The notes below the pieces were generated by a model, which saw only the letters and a program-made list of their open reading frames with translations, did not search any database and was not told where the DNA came from. A stretch of DNA of 64,000 bases, from contig CM043700.1 in assembly GCA_023935145.1 (NCBI GenBank), positions 41,086,620 to 41,150,619 of the forward strand. Reading direction: 5' to 3'. This document shows positions 57,541 to 64,000 of this stretch, piece after piece. A program made the position numbers and the translations under genes. The stretch is from Bretschneidera sinensis. Lineage: Eukaryota > Streptophyta > Magnoliopsida > Brassicales > Akaniaceae. The first letter of the stretch is position 1. Each line of letters begins with the position of its first letter.

Positions 57541-59464
57541 GGCACACATCGTATATATTAAATTGGATATATTTGTGTATGGATCATAGTTGTCAAATTG
57601 AGATTTAAATCGTGAATCAAAATCTTGATTATGTGAATCGAGAATTGAGAATCGAATCAAATCGTACAAATTCTAAAAATCAATTTAAATTGATATATAT
57701 ACTTGTAAAACAAGCAATATACATTAAAAGTGAAATATTTTAACATATATTGAATGATCATGTGACTAATTTGAAAGACATTTGTCTCTAAGCAAGTGAT
57801 GTTAGTCCAAATCTCACTATGATCTATAATAGTAACAAATAACAAATAATAACTCAGATTGCATAATAACACAATACAATAAATTAATAAAGTAATAAAA
57901 TAAAATAATATTATTACTATACTCAGTACTATTATGGATTGAATCAAAGATATGGCTTATTTGTTTCATCATAAAAAGTCATCCTAAATTTCTAGAATAA
58001 CTTACGAAATAAAAAAAATAATGAACTATCTTTGTTTTAGCCCTAAACATTTGTCTTGAACCTTTTTTCTACAACTTTATTTTTAAAAGAAATGTAGCTT
58101 TTACTGAATCAGGCGAATCAAATTAAATTAAAACGAATTGTACTAAATCGTAAATTTGGCATTGATTTAAGATTAACTCTGATTCGACATACTAATTCAA
58201 ATCGTTTAGAACCTGAGTCGAATTGAATCATACAAATTGAATCGTGAATCGTTAGATTCTTATAAATGTGGTATGGATATTATGATATAAATGTTCATTT
58301 AGTTCAGTTCAACAAATTTGGTTTCATGGTTATTACACTTGCATATTTATTAAGAGGTTATTGGGCTTTTGATTATAACATGTTTGTTTTGAGTCCCCTA
58401 CTATTTAGGGAATGCGTCATTTCAAGCTAGAAACTCTGTTGGGTATGCAGGCTCTCTGTTTAGGTCCCTCTTGGCATTGGTTACCCAATGAGTAAGAGCT
58501 CCCATGGTCATGCCTAAGAGGGTTATTATAAACTGGTTGCTCCTCTTACTTTGTTTTATTAGAAAAAGAAATACAATTCTGCAGTTGTCTATGCATTCCC
58601 TTGATGATTTTTTATTTTATTTTCTGATAACAACTTCTTTGAACTTTCTTGAGAATTGAAACATTTTTGCTCTACATGTCTAATAAAAGATTTTGTTCTT
58701 TGTAAAGCAAAAGAAGTGAAAAATGGAAAAAGAAAAAAACGAGGAGGCAAGTTCATTGGCAGATGCTGAGTGGACTTGGAGGCCACTGTTTTTTTTTTTT
58801 TGTTGAAAATAGATTGTATTGTTTAGCGTTTGGCGTACACACACAAACACATATAGTGGCTTTGCTTGGTTCTTCTCTGCTTTTCCTTTTTCCACCTTCA
58901 TTGGATATTTTTGTTTTTATTTCTTTCATATGACTTTCAATATTTTGGTTGATTCTAAGAATTCTGCATAGTTTCCTTGCAATTCCTTTTTTTTTTTCAT
59001 TTTAACATAGGGTGTATGGGGCTTAAGTGGCCTCACCATTTACATGCATGAATCTCCTAGAGGCTCAGCTGATACTTTGTTTCTTTCGAAGCACAAATTC
59101 TGTCTTACAATTAATTATATGATAGGCTGATAGCTTACATTCTTCATCATTGTCATTAAAGAAACAGGAACAAATTGCAAGCTCATGAATAATAGAGCTG
59201 TTCTCTTTCTATGCAAACTGATAACTTTCATTAAAAAAACAGAGTAGGAATAACTTGACAAGAATATCTGAGCAGTTTTACTTCTATACTGATGGGCTAA
59301 TTTCGGCTTCTTGCCTTAACTCCATGAACCAGTTTGGTGGGTTTCCATCAAGTTCAGCTTCCTGGAGGTACACGAGAAAATTACGAAGCTTCAAGTAAAA
59401 TCACAAGCCAAATTTTATCTAATTTCAGTGCCAAAAAAAGAGAAAAAAAGGAAAGAAGTGCTTC
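57541..59464. other. AT-rich spacer before the USP-kinase gene
   Basis: 57590-58260 is dense in AATCGAATC/GATTCGA motifs on both strands, probably an old foldback element. The part near 59200-59464 should hold the 3' UTR of the kinase gene. No coding sequence supported. Confidence 0.5.
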
Positions 59465-62400
59465 TTAATTCATACTTGATCTTCTTCCTCCAAAAGATGA
59501 TGTGCTTGAGCGGCTCCTGGAGCTATCATACCCAGATTGCAGTAACTGAGGGTCAGTCATCACATCCTGAAGAAAAAGAAAAAATCCTTAAAGAAACTGT
59601 GAATTTTGCAGAGAATAAAGTGCTGCATAGTTTTATGAAACAACTAGCTGTTGTGCCCTTAGAAATATAAAATTCTATCATACAGATTTTTGTTCCCCTC
59701 TTTTTGTGTCTACATAGAACCAGCTCTGAAGTGTAGAAATTTTCTTTGACAATTATGTAAATATGTAAAACAAAGTGAAATGTGGCCTTTGTTCCAAGTG
59801 TTATTGACTTACTTGAATTGAAGAAGTTGAAACTTGGCTGTGACTTGGTGAGGGTCCTGCACTGCCTCCAGGTGTGCTGATAGGCATGCTTTCTTCAGCT
59901 AGTGTTCTCAGTCTATTAAGTTCAGGCAATACAACCTTCCCAAGATCTGGTCTGTCTTTTCTCCTCAGTTCTGCGCACTGAAGAGCTAGTTTGGCAAATA
60001 TCAAGGCATCCTCAACAGGCCAGTCAGAAACAACTGGGTCTAGTATGTCAGCGAAAGTTCCCTTCTCAATAGCCCGTTCAACATGATGAGTCAAACCCAT
60101 TGGAGGCTTGGCTGTTATCATTTGTAGAAGCATGATTCCAAGAGAGTAAATATCTGATTTTATTCCGAGCATGCCAGTTTGTTGATACTCTGGATCAATA
60201 TAACAGAAAGTTCCCGCTGTTGATGTCATGCGATACTGAGTTACAGTGTTGGCTACCGATGGAGGGACAAGCCTGGCCAAGCCAACATCACTAATCTTGC
60301 TGACATAGTTACGGTCAAGCAAAATGTTGCCAGGTTTTAGGTCACGGTGCACCAGCGGTTCTGGCTTTGTCTGGTGGAGAAAAAGGAGACCAGTGGCAAT
60401 CTCTGCAGCGATCCGGAATCTTAATTGCCAAGAAAGAACTGGGGTGTTGCCTCGCTGGAATAGGCGATCGTCTAAGCTCCCATTGGCCATATGCTCATAG
60501 ACTAAGCAGCCATACTCTGGGCAGGCTCCAAGAAGGAGAACCATGTTTGGATGCCGTATGCAGCATAACACTTCAACCTGCAGAGTTGTCAAATTATATC
60601 TTATACATGATCAAAACCCAAATACACTTGGTATGAAGATCATCTATTGTATATTCAATTTTTTTTCTTCTGGAATTTGGGGAAGGTTGATGATTGTAGA
60701 GGTTTTGGTCGATATACTTGGACTTGGGGGTAGGCATGGGACTAGCTTGTGGTATTTACTCTCACAGGGATCAGTACAGGTGATTTTGTGAAATTAACTT
60801 GAGTGTTCATTGAATGCGAAAGGAACTTAATGCATTGGAGTAAGTCTTGAATTGCTTCACACTCTCCTCTCCCCAAATCATTTGTCTTTTTCAGTTTGCA
60901 TGAATATCAGTAGATGCAATTATATAGATCTGATTTCACAGAGACAATGTCATACATTACAAATGCCCCTTCTCAAATTTCTACGTTATATGAATGATGG
61001 ATAGATTTCTCTCTCAGTAGGGTTATTTTCATTTCAAAACAAGTGAATGCCAGTTTACAGTTGTATTTGAAAGTTGAGTTTGTCATCAAGTAGTAATGGA
61101 ACATGAGACATGTTCATTAGAATTAGTACTACACTTGAAGTTTTAGAAAATGCATGCAGCTTAAACTTTCATTTATTTAATTGTATAATCAAAAGACTGA
61201 TGCAAAGAATTCCATACCTCTTGCTGAAACTGTGATTGTCCTTGAGACGCATCTGGTCGTAGAACTTTTATTGCCACTGGTGTATGATCCAGAGTGCACT
61301 TGTAAACGGGTCCATAACCTCCTTCCCCAATTTTGAGAGAGTCCGAAAAATATTCTGTTGCTTCTTCAATCTCCTCAATTGTGTATCTCCTATACCTGAG
61401 ATCACCATGAGTTAGTGCATTCTTCTTCTGTTCAGTTTCCACAAGAACTTTCTTTTCCGCATTCATTCTTTTTTGAGCTTCAAGTTCAGCGATCCTCGTA
61501 GCTGTTTGAGCTGCCTCAACGGCAGCCCTGCACTTTGCTTTCTCCTTCTCTGCCAATGCCAATGCAGCTTCCTCACCTAATCTTGCCTCTTCTAATCTCT
61601 GTTGTTCTTCCAATTTCCACAGGTGAAGTTCCCTAGCCTGTGATGACATCGTCAGAATTTGTGCAGGCATAAATTTGGTAAGGTTACATTTTTGTTTCAA
61701 TGAATATGTGTGTGTATGTGGGTGTGCATGTGTCCATTCACAGGCACACACAATTACCAATTAGCAGCACCTTTGAGAATGTTTTTGGTTTTAACTGTTT
61801 ACATGGAAAAATGGCACGTATATAATATTATTTTATTCTTGTTATGTGCCCCCAGAAGAGTGGGGGGAGTTTTATGAATGATTTTGAAGAAAAATCAGGA
61901 TTTGAATTTTAGAACATTGAATTTCTTTTGAAACCAATGCCTTGACAGAAAAATTTTCAAGTGCTACCTTCTGTTTCGCTGTCATTGCTTCCTTGCAGGC
62001 ATTACTATACATATCCATTGTTTGCTTGAGCTCTAATCTTAGCCTCCTCATCTCAGCTTCCATGTCATCCTGTAATTTCCAAGCAATTAAGTGCTGGTAT
62101 TCTTTCCTGTATTAGCTTAAATATTTGTATCAGTAAGCACAGGCAGATGGATCAATGTGCATAGTTGTGCATCAGTCATGAGAATGCAAGCGCAAATATG
62201 TATGAGAACTGAAATTTTGATCAATGTTAATTACTATGAACGGCGACATATGATGTCACTTCATGTACGGTATTGCATGCTGACAGCAGTGGTTAAATGT
62301 AAGAGATGAGTGTGTGCTTTGATTTGCATGTAGGAGACACTAGAAGTGGAGCCTCAGTCAATGCAACTTGTAAAATTTAGTAAGATTTCCTGCTGCGTGC

Positions 62401-63927
62401 AACTGTTTCAGATTCATTGTTGTTAATAGCAAAGTTTTTGTTCGATGCATACATGCATGAAGCTGTATGGGTCACTGGATGGATGCTTTTCTGAGTTTTT
62501 TGTGCGCTTACCATGTTCTGTCCTGACAATGATGATCTCCCATTTTCCTGCGAGCTTGATGAGTAGTCACCCTGTGAAGAACCAAAATCTATTGACAGCT
62601 TGTTTGCTGAGTATGATGATGCATAGCTTCTATCGTCATACTCTGAGCTGGTTGAAAGCCTGGGGGTCATTCCAGGTTCCAGATTGTCATAGAAAGAAGG
62701 ATACATGCGATCAGTGCTTGGTCTTCCACTGCTGACAAATGATATGTCAGACTCTGGCAGTGAGGGCTCATATTTACTGGTATACCCTCTTTCTCTGTTG
62801 AATGGTGACCTGTTCCAGTGGTTATCAGGTTAGTCTTGCCATCTTAATATTAGGTTTCCAATTTATACCAAACCAAAGATTATCATTTCTGTTTGTCCGA
62901 TTTTTCAGTAGCATAGATGTGGCATATAACTAAATATCACCATAAACATATGATAGTTTTTACTTAGATCTGCTAGTTTAATTAGTATCAAAACAGGCTA
63001 ATTGTTGGGAACCATTTAATACAATCACTAATGTTTTGTTGGGCCAATGAAGCTTTGGCTCAATAGTTAAGGTTGAGGTTTGGATCCTAAAAGTTTCAGA
63101 TTCGAGTGGTGCGTACGTGTGTTTTAGCAATAAAAAAAACATCACTAACATTCTGTGGTTAAAGATTCTTCTGGCGGGTGTTCACATCAGCTTCACCCAG
63201 CCATTCCCATCATGGCACGGTAGTAGTGATGCATGTGAGTAAAGAATGAAAATGCATGTAAGATATGGCATGAATGCAGTAGAGCCGATGATGCTATAAC
63301 ATTGATGTCATACATGTGGAGCCTAAACTGTCTTATAAGCATTTATGGGACACTAAAAAGTGCAACAGGAACATTAAAATAATTCGAAGGCTGCCTGTAA
63401 AGAGATTCTGTAATAAAAGGAAAAATAACCCTTATCTAGTTGGATCTTGATAGTGCATAAACACACATGCATACGCACATATACATGTCATGTACATGTC
63501 ACATATACATCTGCGTGTATAGACTGTATATTTCTTGTCAAAGTAGTTGCTCTATTACTAACTTTACCTAATTTCAATCTCTTCCAGAATGTTACGGGGT
63601 GTGAATTGTGCCCTCTCAGCTGCTGTAACCGGATCACATAAAGGCAGATGAAATTTTATGAGCAAATGACATAATCTCTGTGAAGTATCATGATGCTAAA
63701 ATTACATAATTCGTAAACCTCTGAGCCTTTGGTTAGGCGAGTAATCATTTAGTTCATGAATGTTGCTGGTTTGGTTCTGTAATTGACGGCGAGGGGTAGG
63801 TTTTGTGGGTGGTTGACTGGTAGCAGATCTTACAGATGAGATCTTAGCTTTGGCGATGACATACACAGTGCAGAAATCTGGTGCCCCTTTCGAGACTGTA
63901 CTTGCAACATCTACAGTTTTGAATCTT
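59465..63927 (-). CDS. USP-domain protein kinase (RLCK IX type), 3' seven exons; 5' part off window
   Basis: Exons 63719-63927, 63568-63622, 62512-62809, 61968-62069, 61218-61637, 59813-60577 and 59465-59566 join in phase to about 649 residues ending at TAA. Order: the end of a universal-stress-protein domain (KGAPDFCTVYVIAKAKISSV), a Ser-rich linker, a coiled coil (MEAEMRRLRLELKQTM to about MNAEKKVL), then a kinase domain: GEGGYGPVYK, VAIKVLR, VHRDLKPGNILL, and GTFCYIDPEYQQTGMLG. The metal-binding triplet reads DVG instead of DFG, which is usual in this family. The C-terminal tail is Ser-rich (SSRSRSSTSSFGG) with no U-box, so it resembles the U-box-less USP kinases rather than PUB32-35. The USP domain start lies beyond the right edge. 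A SINE-like insert sits in intron 62810-63567. Confidence 0.9.
63048..63142 (+). mobile_element. SINE-like tRNA-derived insert in kinase intron
   Basis: A-box-like TGGCTCAATAGTTAAGGT (about 63056-63073) and B-box-like GATTCGAGTGG (about 63100-63110) are followed by AATAAAAAAAAC. The A box resembles that of the insert near 39630, so they may be one family. Confidence 0.5.
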
Positions 63928-64000
63928 CTGTCAAACAAAATTTATTAAATTCGAGAGTATAAATGCCCAGGTAATGTTTCGTTAAAATCTAATCTCAAAA

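Overview
The window is nuclear DNA of a flowering plant, almost certainly a core eudicot. The evidence is GT-AG introns, a plastid-type biotin carboxylase with a transit peptide, a cinnamate 4-hydroxylase, plant-only FLZ and USP-kinase families, and heavy LTR-retrotransposon and LINE load. I cannot name the species from sequence alone.

Layout. 1-3069 (+): the last five exons of a HEN2-type (DExH10) RNA helicase gene, with an antisense LINE scrap in the preceding intron. 4770-6935 (-): a complete two-exon CYP73A cinnamate 4-hydroxylase gene, whose upstream region carries a TATA box and two AC-type lignin-MYB sites. 8258-25748: a nested retrotransposon block. The outer element is an old, broken Ty3/gypsy element of the Tat type on the minus strand, bounded by the 5-bp duplication ATATG. 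Its pol is split by a young 10.3-kb Ty1/copia Sirevirus-like element (12442-22722, minus strand, duplication GTATG) with gag, pol and an intact third, envelope-position ORF. 25749-29556: AT-rich gene-free DNA with a hairpin and a minisatellite. 29690-45411 (+): the 16-coding-exon plastid biotin carboxylase gene, with introns holding LINE 3' ends, a short LTR (TRIM-like) element with target duplication, a 5S rRNA copy and SINE-like inserts. 47102-49791 (-): an FLZ zinc-finger gene. 52032-53681 (+): a broken PPR gene. 54585-57150 (+): a 2.6-kb non-autonomous LTR element with 5-bp target duplication that contains an intronless, broken copy of the 5' part of a PDS5 cohesin-cofactor gene. 59465 to beyond the right edge (-): a USP-domain/coiled-coil/protein kinase gene.

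The working genes (RNA surveillance helicase, lignin-pathway P450, plastid fatty-acid synthesis enzyme, FLZ adaptor, receptor-like cytoplasmic kinase) are unrelated neighbours, as is normal in plants.

The most unusual signal is in the Sirevirus-like element. A 12-bp perfect palindrome, CCAGTCGACTGG, occurs in three arrays of 9 to 10 copies: one in each LTR and one in the internal gap upstream of the third ORF. Spacings are almost always 21-22 or 31 bp (two and three DNA turns), so sites stay in helical phase over about 250 bp, and every array lies just upstream of a TATA box. The internal array plus TATA looks like a second promoter dedicated to the third ORF. The PDS5 capture, a duplicated in-frame splice donor in the biotin carboxylase gene and the single in-frame TAG between gag and pol also deserve a second look.
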